This document shows, piece by piece, positions 15,015-29,723 of a stretch of DNA of 64,000 bases. Source of the stretch: Strix aluco (Eukaryota > Chordata > Aves > Strigiformes > Strigidae). A program made the position numbers and the translations under genes. The number at the start of each line of letters is the position of its first letter. Positions within the stretch are counted from its first letter, which is position 1. A model generated the notes under the pieces. It saw only the letters and a program-made list of their open reading frames with translations, was not told where the DNA came from and searched no databases. The stretch lies in contig NC_133933.1 in the NCBI RefSeq assembly GCF_031877795.1, positions 21,604,029 through 21,668,028 of the forward strand, given 5' to 3'.

Positions 15015-15421
15015 TGCCCTGTAGACCAGGTGTTTTAAAAGCTGTATTGTGAAAGGACCTCAAAGCATGTTAAAATTGCAATGTGAGCCAAAGTCCTTGA
15101 GTCAAGGGTGTTGGAGGGTCTTTCTTTTAGGTCAGTAGTCCGTGGTGGTTGCAAAAGCAGCCCCCAACTCATTTCAGGACTCAAGTGCGCATGACCGGGA
15201 AGAGGTGGGAATAAGAAAATGAGTTACGGGAATTATCATGTTTATGTATGAGAACTTGATTAATGTGTATTACTGTGTCCTGTATAATCAGCATGCTACA
15301 CGAGTTAGGTGTGCTTTGTTAGTGAGACGACTCCCCTACGCACCCAGCCATTAATAAAGGAGCATCTGCTTATCTACATCACATTGGTGTCGATAAGTTC
15401 TTTTGTCCCATTTTGGTGACA
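15015..15421 (+). mobile_element. Probable solo LTR of an endogenous retrovirus
   Basis: The 3' part is LTR-like: AATAAA at 15353-15358, a short U5-like stretch with CATTGGTGTCGATAAG, and a terminus TTTTGGTGACA at 15421. Taking the 5' end as TGCCCTGTAG at 15015 gives a 407-base element flanked by a 4-bp repeat TTAT (15011-15014 and 15422-15425). The 3' end is well supported; the 5' end is less certain because a 4-base match can occur by chance and the termini are not a perfect inverted repeat. No internal retroviral coding sequence is seen next to it. Confidence 0.6.
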
Positions 15422-18400
15422 TTATGTCCTCTTGCAGTCCCTGCTTGAACAATAGTTACTTTCAAGGAATGTACTTGCAGAAATTAATTTTAAGAACTAT
15501 TTATTCTCGTCGTCATGATCTTAGAGCAGACTTGTCATGGTTGTCCAATTTTGCAAATTTTTAACTTCTTGACATCAACATGACTCGCACCTTGCAGCGC
15601 TGAGCTCTGTGGAGATGTTGATATGAAGCCTGCAGGGTGAAGAGGGATGGCTCACAACCTCTCCCACCGCTTTTCATAGTCAGCTTGCACAGATGTAAAT
15701 GGCTAATCAGCACCAAAATATTTTTCTCTCTAATGCTAGGGCTGGGTTTATTTCTGTCATGACATGCTGTTTGTAAAATATACTGCACTACAACTGTATT
15801 TGTAGCAGATTGCCGGAGCTTTGAATGGCACAACATTTTATAAAAGACAGGCCAATAACATACAAATGGCACAGCAATTTTCTTCTTGCTAAAAAGAAGG
15901 GTCGATTTTACTTATCAGTGCAAAGAAAATGGCTGTTGTCACTTACAAATACATCCCTCTTTTCATTTAAAATCTCTGGAAATGCCAAGAAGAGAAAAAC
16001 TGGAGACGCAAGATAGACCCCAGTGAGCAAACTAGAAAAATAACATCATCCCTGATGCGTAAGAGCATGATGAGGATAGTCTGTGTGCTACAAAGTATTT
16101 TGAATCCTATAAGGCTTGGCGTTTCATCCATTATAAAGAAGGACTGGCCGCTGCTTTTCATGTTAAATGCCTGCTGTGCTGCACAGTGAGTATGAGAGAT
16201 GGAGACAGAAACCAAAACTGAGACTTCCTCTGCTTCTAGCTATGCATGTCAGGTTCCACTGTAGGCAAAGATAATGGTTATTTAATTATTAGTATTCACT
16301 GTTAGTAACTGAAACTGTATAACTGGAACTTCTGTAGGCCAATCTCATGGTCACCACTGCAGAGACTCGCTTAGTGAAGGAGTGAAGACTGCTGAGACAG
16401 TAACAGTCCTCCTAGTCCTTGTGTTGTGGTTTGCAACAGTGGTTAGACATTAGATGGGTCCTCTAGATGTCACTACAGATATGGAGTAAGGGACAGCCCC
16501 CAAGGAGACTTCATTAAAAAACCCAAGCAAAGTACATGATATTAGCACCTGCAACCTACAATCTATGCAGCCTCACCAGCCAGGAAGCTATGAACTGCCC
16601 TGGCCTGGCAGCTCCCTGCCAGCACCTAGCCTTCTCCTCCACAACCCTTCCACTCAAGGACTACAAGTGAAAACGGTGTTTTCTCCCTATTTAGTGCCCA
16701 ACTGGACAAGAAAAGATGCATCTCCATTAAGAAGTGTTGACTGCTGGTTGATAAAGCAGCATACAGTAGCATACACTAAGACAAGCCACTAGACTAAACC
16801 AGGTCCATTTTCTCTATCAGAACAAGCTTTACTATACTTCTAAACACAGAGCATTAACAATGGTTAGTCTTTGGCTGGCTATCACAGAAGCAGCAAAGCT
16901 TAAAAGCTGTACTAGAGAAGAGCCACAGGGTGTGAAACACGCTGTATTTTGGTTAATTAGTTAATGTTTGTAAAGCATTTTCTGCAGAAAAAAAGTGCCA
17001 AGTATGATCATTATTATCAACAGTCTTTCTTTCATCAAGTCCTTGCCAATAATGCTTTCAGTTTTGTTTTCAGGGCTAAATTAAGGACTTTAGTAGTTCT
17101 GTTAGGCAGATGTTAAGCACAGCCAAACAATCTTGCTTTTCAGCTCAGTCCTTCCAGATTTGGTTTGATTTTCTCTGGGCTTTGTTTTACAGCTGGCTCC
17201 ATTCAGTGTTAAAAGCACAGCTTAAGTTCGCAGCTGACCTTTCCCTGGATTACCCACATTTAAGATAGTGGAGAGAAGTGACCAAGACATTTAATTAATT
17301 GGACTTTAACAATATGCAAGAGTGAGAACAAAAGTGAATTGTGAGAATAAGCACAAACTTAGACACAAAGGAAAGAGGAATGAAGTATAGAATAAAATTA
17401 CTAAAGATAAACGTGGTCTCTTTCCTAGAGAAGGGTTTTTTTCTGAACCATTGATGCACAACATCTCATCTTTGTGTGTTTGATGAAGAGCTTAATGGAA
17501 AAATATTTGTTAAGGTAGAGAAGAGGAGGCTCAACATGAGACTTCTCTTAGAGAGGGAACCTACTTAGAGAGTAAATGTTAGCAGACTGGGCTAAAGAGA
17601 AACTTTGGGGGTGGAGAAAGGATCTGCTGAAGTTTCTTACGGCTCAAGCTTAGAAATATTTATTTCATATTTTGTTTTTATGCAATACTATGGCTCAAAA
17701 AAAAAAAAAATGCTGGTGAGGAAGAACTTGCTTCAGTGCCTGACAAGAATCAGACTATGCTACAGGAAGAAACAGATAATTTTGAGATATACAATCTAAG
17801 AAATTAGTTTAATTGTACAGTGTGGCCCAAAGAGGAAGGTAATACACTTGGGAACTGCTAACAAAATGTTCTGCTTTAAGGTCATCATCTGCTGGAACTC
17901 ATGAAAAAGAGAAAGACATGAACATTACAAAAGCATCAATGAACAAGCATAAGCTACCTCTGTGAAGTTTCTTTTAATCATATTTCTAGCCTTCAGATTG
18001 CTTAGAATGTATGAAAATGTGACTCTCCAAGGCTTATACATCAGAATAACTTTTTTTTAATATCTCATTATCTTTTCGGTGTTTCATTCGTGTGTCACAA
18101 CCTTTATACATTGGTTGGGTACATGTTTCCCTTTGTGAACTTCAATTTGGAAATTGAGATAAATATACTGTTAAGCAACTGAAGGGAGAGAATTAAGAAA
18201 AATGGGAAAAGGTGGAAGGAAAAAAAAAAAGAAAAGAGAGTGGCTAGCAGATCAGGTGTAAATTTTCACTTAGCCTATGTGAATCATGTAAGAGTGATTC
18301 AAAAGAGTGAATGGCTCAAGAAAGTGCAGGGCACCACATTCAGAGCTTTCTATAAGCTGAGGGTAAAACGCTTTTAGTTGCTGTGAGCTTGAAGGGTTAA

Positions 18401-21400
18401 GAGCGCTCCTCTGAGTTTTGAATTTTGCTTACAGAAGGGATTTGAGTGTATTTATTACATTCCTCACCAGCTACCTTGTTCTGTGTGTTGTAAAAAAGCA
18501 GTACTTGCTGTTCTAGTAAATAAAATGAACTGGAATTTATTTTTAAAGTTGCCCCCACAGCCAGTCAAGGGGCTGTTCAAGTCATAATAAATATGAAGTA
18601 ATAGAATTGAAGCACTTGGTATTCCTCTGTCAGATCAATTCTCCAGCTTGATACGGGTCCTTCATCTCTTTTTATTAGGTTTGGCAGTTTGTGTGAAAGG
18701 CAAGCCGGATATTTTTGGCTGGATGGGGTCAGTGATGCTGGGCTATCAGCAGCCACAAGAGGTGGCAGCAGCACGTTCCCCCAGTGTGCAGCTGATAGAC
18801 GCTGGATGATTTTGTACACATGTAACTCAGAAGAGTGGGGGCAAGAGGCAGACGAGACTCTTTATGGAGCGACATCTCATGACTCTGGGCTGAAGGACCC
18901 AGACCCAGTTTAGACACAGCAAATGTAGCCCTCCTTCCTTAAGAAGCTATGGTCACACTGCTATTTCTTGCAAGTCACTGGGTATTCATCCTACACTAAC
19001 GGAGGATGCTGCAGTAGCAAATAAAAACAGTCTGAAAGCTAATCAATAGGAAGAAATTTTATCTGCATTTATTTTGAGGATTATTTGGGCCCCATAAAGC
19101 ACAAGGTTTCTCTGCATCTCTGACAGATAGTTATCAAACTGTCTTATGCACAGTCAACATCATCACAGAAGCAAACACACGATTTAAGAGCCCTTTATAT
19201 TTGGCTCATAACTTTATTTTTGGAACAAAATTAGAACTTTATCAGCCTGAAGACAGCACAATAAAAACAAGATCATTACTCTTTCCCTGCTTGGTGAAAG
19301 CTTTATGGCTCAAACAGCATTTCTAATCCTTTATGTCCTGTCTCTATGATGTATCTAATGAATAATCTCCCTTTCTCCTCTATAATTCACTTGACAGCAA
19401 AATAATGTCTTTTTAAAACCACACAATTTTTTAAGCAGTATCTTATCACCCTCATTCCCATCCTAATTTTGCCTCTTCTCTGTTTTCTTACCTTCTTTCC
19501 TCCCCAAATACGCCCTTGCCCCCACAACACTGCCAATCAGCCATCCGTCTGTCTCCACAAAGCACTTTTGCTGGCAGCCTTGCTCCAGCTTTTGCTCCTG
19601 GGACAGGATGTATCTTCTCCAGAAACACTGTCCGCAGACAGAGACCTGGAGCCTAATCACATTGAGAAAAAATCATATTAATTCTCTGCCTTCTTTGGCA
19701 GCCCAGGTGTTCAGCAGAACCGAATACCTGCAGAGTATAGTGGCCAGGGTGAGGAATAGTGCTAGAAGTTTAAAAACAGGATATTCAAGTCTTCTCAGAG
19801 AACTGACAGTTTTCTTCTACTAAAGGTACGGGGAATATGCTTGTGTTTTCATGGGCCAGTTGAAGAGAGAATGATTTCCATGAAGACTGCTTTTAACCAG
19901 TCACTCGGCAAAGTGTCCCAAGGACAAGCAAGATTTATTACCTTCACCTTGAGGCTGATACATAGCTAGTATTAATCACCTACAGCACATAGATTTGTAA
20001 CAGTGGGATTAAAAGCTTTATATGACCCACTTCCTATCATCTTCACTAACGAGTTAAAGATCAGCAAGAAAATTCCAAAAATGAGTAAAGACTGAAATAT
20101 ATTGGAGAGGTGGGAGTGTCCTAAATTCATTGAAACAGAGAGAGAAATTACAGAAAGCTGTATCAAAAGCGGCTTCAAGTATAGGGGAGAAGCAATCCTG
20201 CCCACAAATTGTCCACACAAGACTGTACACACATCAGCTTGGCAAGTTAATAGCAGTATAGAAGGGAACATGATAACTACTTACAAATAATTCTAAATTG
20301 TCTAAGATGTAAATTTTCAAAATGCCAAATTATTCAAGGTAGTTTTGGGTGAGAAAGGAAAGAAGATAAAAAATAGAGGCAAATGGATAAAACTTAAAAG
20401 GAAACCTTTGGCTATTGGGAAGATCTATTAACATTGAAATACCCAGGTCTGAGGCCTTACTCGGTTTCAAATATATCGAAATGAGCAGATACAGAGCAAT
20501 TTCAGGCCCTAGCATCAGTACCATTTGCAGATGAAGTGAGGTATCCACTGGGAGCGGAGCTGCAGAGGGTCACTGCTCTGGGGCTGCAGATGGAGGGTTA
20601 CAGCTGACCCCTACTGTCTGTGTAAGCATACCCTTAGTTGCACTAAACAGTACATTTTTAATGTCTTAGATTAATTATTTTAATTTTTACTTCCTCTCCA
20701 GCTGGAGAGGCAGCCTCTCACTACAACAAATTCGAATAATAGCATTCACAAAGACTTCTGAAGCACCAAGCCTCTTCTCAAGTGCATGCGACTTCCAAGG
20801 CAAGCAGGTCCTTAGCGAGAGCTTGGTGGCCCATCATACACATCACAGCTGCAAGAAACAGCACTGCCGTGAAGGGAAATGCAGCCCAGAGACCTAGCAA
20901 TCCTTCACCCCCTCTAAACACCACCTCAAAAATATATTAGCCTGGAGCTGAGGGAAAAGAAGACAATGAAAGGAAAATGTATTAGAAATTTACTGTAACA
21001 TATCTACATGAATATTATTCGTATACAAATACATAGCACCCACTTTCACAGTCAGGTCCATTTAATAAAGCTGTAGAAATTGTTTTTTCAGTTGATGCTC
21101 AAAAAGAGGAAGAAATTCATACCCAGGCATCTACAATCCCAGCATGACACTGGGAGCCTGGGAAGCTTTCCCCCTGTCAGTACAACCGCTGATGTGCAAT
21201 TCCTCCATCCTCAGCTCCAAAACATACTCCTGACTCTCCCAGCACATTTTAATCCTAACTCTCCATATCTTAGCCATAGGCTTGTTGAGCAGAAACAAAA
21301 TTTTTCATCTTCATTTGTGCTGGAGGAAATCATATGAGTAGCTTTTCACCATCAACTAATGGCAGCCAAGCTGCTTTTTCCTACTGTGTCATCTTTCCCA

Positions 21401-22810
21401 CTTTCTGCCCATCTGTCTGTCATTCATTGAGTGAGGCTGGGAGTCAGTAACTTGGAGTGAAGTGTAAAATCCTGGAGTTACACGAGTGCCATTGCAATGC
21501 CGTGAGACCCTGTGTCCTGCTATGACCTTTAGATGTGGGTGCATGCTGGCAGGCCAAGAAGATGACTTCTGTGAGCATGTTCAAAGCAAGTGCTACCAGT
21601 GGCTCCTTACTCCTGAAGGACACGTCCTTTAAATAAAGATACAAGTGTTTCCATTTTCTTACACTATACCTAGAAACTAAATCATACAGTTTTATCACAA
21701 ATGTAGTGAATGCTGATATTCCTTTTAAGGCGCTATTTTGTTTTCTAAGTACGTTTCAATTTGTTTATGTTGCAGAGAAACATCAGCAAAATGCAATCCC
21801 ACAATGCTCAGAAAAAGGAGGCAGAGAAAGGAAACCTTTTTATTCCGCTTAATGAATCAGGGGGGGCTGAATTACATTTCTTGAATGTCTGAAGATGGCA
21901 AAGATTAATACAGAAGGGGGGGGAAAATCAATCATAAGTCTTGTATTTTATAAATAGATGGCAAAGTTTTGAAGAACTTTTCCATTCTTCATTTCAGCGA
22001 CAAGATTAATTCCCAGCTCCTTCTTCAGGACTGTCCCCCTTGAGTTGTGTGGTGATTTTTTTTTCTGCAAGGAAGAAGGGTAGGAGAGGAGAAAGGAGGA
22101 AGGGTTGAAATAAATTGATTCCAGGTTTAATTTCCAAATGATTTTTTAACCTTGACAAAAAAGCTACAGGACTGAGAAGGCACTATCAGCGAATTTCTGT
22201 GCTGTCCCACTGCTTGAGACATTTCCCTGAAGCACAAAAAGCCAGTCACCGCTCTGTGAACACATTATGTCCAACAAGGAGGCAGAAGTAGCTCCTACCA
22301 ATAGCTCCTCAGAGTTGTGGACAAGGGACACGCCTCCCCACCATGGACTGCACTGCAGAGGTGCCCTCCAAGCCCCAGCCCAACCTACTACATCCACCTT
22401 GCACTGTGTAGCACTGCAAGGTGGTAGGGGCTGAGGCCCAGAGGACACGTAACCACCTTGACTCAAAACAGCATGCCCAGGGGGGAGCAGCTACATGGAG
22501 TGGAGTTCCAGGCACCACCCTGGAGATGGACACCCCAGAGCTGTCTCCATGCTGCTGCACTGAGCACACCACCACCTTGGTTTTGTACTGGAGGCAGAGA
22601 GCTGGGTCTAAGGTGGGGTTCACAAAGCCTATCACACCGAGCATCTAAGGAAACCAGCAACCTTACACCCTTCCATTTCACATCGCTTCAGGTATTTCCA
22701 AGAATAAGAGACTGGGAAAAGCGTTTTGTTTTCATTTTTAAATTTCAAAGGCTTTTCCTGTGAACAGCTCTCCTTTCCCCTATCCCAATGGTCTGCGAGA
22801 GAAATATGGA

Positions 22811-22840
22811 ACAGGATGGCACAGGATGGCACAGGATGGC
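22811..22840. repeat. Three tandem copies of a 10-base unit (ACAGGATGGC)
   Basis: ACAGGATGGC is repeated three times without change. It is a short, recent-looking tandem duplication in non-coding DNA; no function is suggested. Confidence 0.9.
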
Positions 22841-24406
22841 ACTGGTGAGAAAAAGTGCCTGCTGCGAACCTTGTGAAAACCAGAGAGGTTTCATTAGGTT
22901 ATTAGCATCCAAAATACAACAGTCAATATGCATTCAGTCTGAAGGTCCCTTCAAGGTTCACACAACCCCCTTGGAGCTGCAGTCAGGCACTTTGCTTAAA
23001 GAGAGCCATGCCGAGCTCCCCCCCTCAGCAACACTTGACAGAGAGACAGAGTTTCCAAGTATGCAAAGTTCCTGCAGGTCTGTGACCACTGATTGTCACA
23101 TGTGCAGTAGGAATAGGGCCACCCACCATCCCCTCCAGGAGACTGCTGCAAGGGGAGCTCCACAACCACCTTTGCTGCTGCACCACCCAACAGATGCTTT
23201 AACAACAATTTCGTGTTTCATTTCTGAATGGTCGCAGGTCACCATGTAAGCTGAGACCAGTTTGCCACTCTATGTCCTTAGGTTGTCTCTTGGCTTTCTC
23301 CCTCATTTTTCAGTGTCTTTTATTCCTTCTTGCAGTTTAAGTATCTTACATGCAGCAATTTATATATATTGGACTGCAAGGCACAAAACAGTTTCCCTTC
23401 TCCCCTGTTTCCTTATTTATAAAACAGGCTTTTCTGTGTTTGCCATGTGATTTATATTTTTTTTTTTCCTTCCAGTATTTGACAGAGCCAGAATGTATTA
23501 TTGTACCTGCTGCTGGCTTTTAACCAGGATCCAAATCACCAGCAGAATGGATGCTGTAATTCTGAAATTCATCTTACATTCCCTCTCTTGAAGAGGAGGC
23601 AGGGGAAAAAACACGGGAATGATTTAGCACTAGGAAAACAGGGTCACCCAGAGGATTTTCTAAAGATTTTCCATGACTCCCTTGTAATCCCTGGTGGACC
23701 CTCTGCTGCCTTCTAAAAACTCTGCTCCGGTTTGAGGTATGAAGCCATGTCTTTGCCTCAGCCCTACCACGGACAGCCCAGCAAGCATTTGGCACAGGAC
23801 ATGATCCAGAAGCATGGATTTTGTGCTTCTGACATCTCTCCCTGTGCATCCCGTTTCCTCTCTTTATTTCACCCTATTTCCTTTCCTTATTTCTTAGACA
23901 CAGGTCTAGACTGAACTTGGGAAGAACTTCATTCTACAAATGTAAAGTCACAGTATGGAGGACTCCAGTGTGAGACTTAGCTCAAGCAGTCTGAGGACTA
24001 CTCTAAATAGGAGGATAAATATGCTGTCATATCCAAAAGGGAAAAACAAGAAGTGTTTGGATAATAAACACTTTCACAAAGAGTAAATAGTATTAAACAA
24101 GGAGTCAAATAGTATGAAACAAGAACTAATGTCTGGAAACTAAAGCCAGGCAAATCCAAATTAGAAACTAGATGCACGTTTTAAAATCTCAAGCATGATT
24201 AATCACTGAAACTTACCGAAGTATTGAAATCAAGACTAGATATCTTTCTGAAAGACATGCTTGAGTTAGACACAATGTCTTGGACTCCCCAGAAAAATAA
24301 TGGGACTAAATTCTACTTTGACCTGCTGGTCAGACTGTCTCCTGTGGTCCTAAGAAACAGTGTCTCCATTAATCAAGAGTCAGATAGAACAGAGCTTTCA
24401 TCAAGA

Positions 24407-24476
24407 CAACTTTAACATTTCATGGTTTATATTAAACAACTTAACTTTATCATTTGATGGTTTATATTAAACCATC
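24407..24476. repeat. Two-copy tandem duplication ending in a perfect inverted repeat
   Basis: Two imperfect copies of a unit of about 30-35 bases contain CATTT(C/G)ATGGTTTATATTAAA, at 24416-24436 and 24451-24471. The second copy forms a perfect 9-bp inverted repeat with a 3-base loop (GATGGTTTA-TAT-TAAACCATC, 24456-24476). Confidence 0.85.
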
Positions 24477-27400
24477 AGGGGTTTTGCTTGCCTTTTCTGC
24501 CAGCTGCATGTTGACTTTTTTAGGACCTGGGTTCCTCCTATAGCAGGCAGTATATCTTCTTTCACAAAGTTGTCCAAACCGTGTTTGAATATCAGTCTTC
24601 CTCAGGGCCATGAGTACTGCTCTAAATCAGAAAAAAGTTTTGACTGAGATTCTGAACTTCCAGTCCTTTGGGATGAGAGAAAATCATGTGAATTTTATAC
24701 TCCATATTGATCATTGGAAAAAGTGTTTCCAGTTCATTCTGCAAGCATTCTCTAGCAAAATTCTGTAGCTGCTCAAAACATTCTGCAGAATCACTGACAC
24801 AGGCTTTTTTCTTTGTATCTCACGACATTTTAATGGTCTTCTTGTTACACTGGGGCTTACTACTCTTTACAGTGCACAAAAGGCAGTTTTCACTCAGTAA
24901 TGGCTATTTTCTGGGTCCCCTCTAAAACTAAGTCAAATGAAATTCCCATCATTTTATTTCCCATGTTCTGCACAAGCAGGTCAGTTTACAAATCAACTGA
25001 AGCCAGTCTAGTTGATTAGTTCTGTTATCAATGTTTATCATTAAATTCTTTCCTCTAAAGCAGTCATTATTCATTAGGAACATGTGTATTCTGCTTCTGA
25101 AAGGTCAACACAAGTCTTCTGTCCTTAAAATATTCCCCAAACTAGAGGGAATTCTTAGATGATCAGATATCTTCCAGGCAGATAAGAACTTCTGTTATTC
25201 TTTCTGAAAAAAATAATAGTTATTCAAGACTCCATGTTGTATTCTCGGGTACTGAGAAGCCTTGGGTTTTCTGTTAAGCATAAAAACCTGACCATATTTT
25301 AAGACTTGGTGTAACAGGCAGACACTCAGGAGCCATTAGTCTTCTGTTAACTACCAGATTGTGCAGGAAGTCAGATGTGCTCAGTACAGATGGAGGAGAA
25401 AGCTCTGAGCCTGTGTACTGTCACATCATTTCACTGATTTTGGTGGAGTTGCTTTTAGTTAATTAAGCGACAGGAGGCCCTTTAAGGCTCCCACCATAAA
25501 ATCTCACTTGATTCCTCATAAATAATGGCTCTAGAGCTCATTCACAGTAATAAAAATATATAGTGCTAAGTATTTATTAAACATATAGTGCAAAACATAT
25601 ATTAAAACTTCTGCAATTTATACATGTTAAAACCTCAATTTAAAGATGTATTACAGGACATGATTCCTTAACCATGACACTCTAGTTTGCATTTCATTAC
25701 AAACTAAATATTCAGGAGCTGAGATTGCCATGTAGTGGCAAAGAACAATAGAATTCAATTGAACAGTTTCTCTATTCTTCTCTGTTGGGAGCAATTCTTT
25801 CTCTGAACAAATGGCAGTAATAACATTTTCCATAGATTTAGACAGAAGTTGTCAAGGCAAGGTTCAGGAGAGCAAGTAATCAGCTTCAATGTCCATGACA
25901 ATGATTCAGAGGGTCATCACATTTTTAAAATAAAGGGTCACTTTTCTGGTTCATGTCAGAAGATGGAAGGGGAAGGAAATTGCAGACTCCACAACCAGTC
26001 CTGTGCCTGGTCCTACATCCCATCAATCTCCTCCTGTCCTACTAATGATAATGAGCACAAGGATGCTCAACACCTTACGAGAGGGTACCCAACGCCTTAG
26101 AAGAACAAGCCTTTTGCAATGTATCTTCCAAAATGACCACTTTGAATTCATTTGAAGGAGCATTTCACAGTTTTTTGACTGCTCTGACAGTTCACAAGTA
26201 CCTCACAGCATGCAGCAGCGAAAAACCTGCATTAAAAATATTTGACCCAAAGGTGGTATTTCAGATGTCAGGGGCTGAAGTGGCCAACTTTCTGAACGGC
26301 AAAAGCAGCACAAAATTCTGGGTGAGGCTTTGTGGCTAATTCTCCCCTGGCATTATTTAGTTTATTATACTAGTTTATTTAACTGACAGACCTTGCTCTG
26401 TGGCTTTCATGCTTTCCATGCACACAGGTTAAGGATATCTTTCCAGTCTGAATAACTTTGTTGGAACAAGCAATGCTGAGAAAGAATAGAAGTAAGATTT
26501 CAAGGCCAGGGTTTGGACAAATATTGGACTTCTGTGTTTCTGCCTGTAGCTGGGAGTAAAATGACTGTTGTTTTCTGTACACAAGCACAATCCTCAGAGG
26601 CACAAAGGTGCTGTACACAGAAGACCAGTTTTAATGTGTTCAGTAGCTGTAAACAGCATTATCTGTTAAGTTTAATCATGAACTATTTCCTTCCCATTTG
26701 TTTAAACCCAGACAAATGCAGAAACTGGAGCTGCAGAAAGCTTGTTCTGTCAGAGAGCACTTCATACTGCCAGCACTTGTAAATGCACTCCACGTTAGCT
26801 GAAAGCTCACCTCTGGAAGGCCACTAAAAGCAGAAGTAAGCTCTCATAAAACAAAACAAAGCAAAAAACCCCATCATATTTTAGATTATTACAGAACATT
26901 CCTGGTGAGCCACATTCTAAGCTCCTGAACATTAAGGCTTTCAGCTGCACAAAGCTGATTTCCACCCTCCAGCCCCTTATTGTATTCCTACAACCAGAGC
27001 ATATCTTGTGCATACCACCACATTCACTGGTCTGAAATAAGCTATCCACTTACCTGTCAGTCACCGCTTCGTTTGCTGTGAGCAAGATGGTTTCACCTGC
27101 CTTCAACCCATCTGAGTCAGTCCTCTTCATGTTAGTAAGGATCAGATGAGTGTGTTTGGTATGTATTTTGCTATCCACAAAGCTATTGGCTTCATGTTTT
27201 AGAGTGATATCGAAATGAAACCTTTTCCATGCCAGTAACAGTTCCTGTCAACAAAAGGACATACTATCCATTTGTCTCCTGTGTACCTGCCCTCATAAAC
27301 TCTTCCTTTTACAGAAGAATCGATGCCGCAGGAGATGATCCATCAGGCTTTCTTCCCAAACAGGCGTAAAAATGAAAGAAAACATTGCATGGCCAAAGCA

Positions 27401-29708
27401 GTAGAGAGGGGAAGTTACTAAAATCCAGTTACAATTAAGGACAGAAACATTTCTATTCAAGAGGATCTATTCTCACTCCTGATGTCAGTTAAGAGTGACA
27501 CCATTTGAAAAAAAGAAAGCTCCATCAGATTAAAAGCACTCAGTGCAGCAGAGTGATGTCTGGGCCAGGTTTTAGTCTGTAGCAGAGGACCCTCTCCTTC
27601 ACCAGCACCCATTTACACCTCTGAGGGCTGAGCAACGCTGTGCCATTCCATCCTCCACCTCTGCAGTGTTTCACCCACTGGGCAGAAGTCTGCAGTGGAC
27701 CCACCTCTCCCCCAAAACCAAGCAGAAACCCCCAAAGCCTGTGGGAGCCTGATATTGTGTTTGGCTTGAATCCACTCCCAGACCAAGGTAACCAAATCTC
27801 TGGGATGAAGCAGAATAGAAATTTTAAGGCATGAAGACGAGCCTTCTGTCCCTCCCAAATGCCACTGCCTGCTAGAAGTGGTCCCCTCTCCCTGCCCCTC
27901 TCACCTCCGTGGAGCACCACGGTCAACAACTCCTCAGATACCTTCTATCGATGAACAGTTTTTTAAAGTGTTGTGCTCTGAACAACATACAAACAAATCA
28001 CTCTGGTCCAGGAGGATGCGCATGCTTAACTGAAGCTGTTGAAGATGACTTAGTCTGCAGATGTCACTAGGAACTGTTCATGTGTTTCAAAATTAAGCCC
28101 ATGATGAAGGGCTTTGCTGGATAAGGGACTGACTTCTCAGTGTTTTCAGGACAAAGCCTAAAATTTGGCAGACTTCTAATGTTGCAAATAAACAATGCAA
28201 CTGCAAGAGTAGCTTTTCAAACTCTTTTACTGGGAATTAACTTAAAATAGATTTATTCCTACATTCAGCAGGACTGAGAAAACACTGCATCATTAGCCAT
28301 TTGGGGCAATATTGCTTCATAAACACATACATAGGATGATATCAAAGTTCTTATTATTCAACCCTGCAATAGAAAGCCAGTACCATTTTGGGTTGTTATA
28401 ATTTTTTTTTTTTTTAATTCAAAGTTAACTGACATCATAAAACAGGAACAAGATTTTGCTTTAGAATTCGCCAGGGATCCTTGCCTCCAGCTAGCTGTGC
28501 TCAAAAGAGGAGAAGGTACAGTAGTTTTCACTGCCTGTGCGGAAACAGTCAGAAATGCATTGGGAAGCAGAAATACAACTCACAGCTGGACAGGCCTTAG
28601 CCCCAGGTCCCCCAAAAGCTGCATCAAAAACTGCTGTGAAAGCAACCCACTTGCCTTTGAGAAATAGCTGAGCTGCTAGTCCACTGTGCAGATGCAAGCA
28701 GGCAGAATTTCTTATGAAGGACCTATGGCACCATATATATCCCCTTTCCTTCCACCAGTGTATTTATTTATTTTCTAATTATCTGCTTTCCTTTGAGGGT
28801 GAAGGGAAAACAATCATTACTTGGTGTCTTTTATGTCTGAGATGTTTTCATGGACCCAGGATATTTTCTTTCTTTTAGGCTGCCAAGGGAAAAACCCTTT
28901 AAAAATTAATGTAAAAGGTGAGGGTTGATTGAGTTTCCAACATAATAGTATATAATATCGACAGTGCTGAAGGCCATAATCCATTAGTACCGGGGAATTT
29001 AATATCAGAGACAAGGAGACAGCTTATAGCTATCACACCTCTGTTGGGAAATGATTGTGAAAGGTGCTTTATTGCAGAGGATTTGAGACTTACAGAAGTG
29101 ATGGAACAGGCTGAATGCAGCATGGTACTTCAAGTGCTGGAGGAAGGACTGAGATGCCATAGGGTTGTTCATCCTCTTTGCTTTTCTAGCAGAGCTTTGC
29201 TGCTACACAGAAGAAGACAGGTTTGTGCATACTAGATAGGAACCGAGGAGATGTGGACATAGTTTCATGTTACCAGACAGAAAGCAGTAAACATTAAATC
29301 TGTTTACTGTGTCTGTATCTCCTAGCAGCAGTAATTCAAAGGGTAACTGATAAAGACTCAAACTTCTTCCTAGCAGAAATTAATCTTTTAATTACTAGCC
29401 ATCTTCCCATCAAGAAGATACTGATTGAAGAGGTTGGGAAAAAAGCACAAAAGAGGAGATTAATCTGCAGCGATAAGAAACAAAAGGTCAATATGACTAA
29501 GCGTAGAAGTGCGTCTCCTAAAAATGGCAATACGGTTGTATGGTTAACAGCTATAGTATTTGACCATCATTCCCCCATTTCTGGACTTTCCCATCATGTT
29601 TCACCAAACTGGGTGCAGCCCCACGGACTGAATGCAACAGCTTCCCTACTCGAGAACGCTTGTACTTACCTTCCAGACTTCCAAGCACAGAGGTGCCAGA
29701 TCTGGCCC

Positions 29709-29723
29709 TTTTTTTTTTTTTTT
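29709..29723. repeat. Poly(T) tract, 15 T
   Basis: Fifteen T residues lie in unique non-coding sequence. No adjacent retroposon is recognisable on either strand. Confidence 0.88.
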
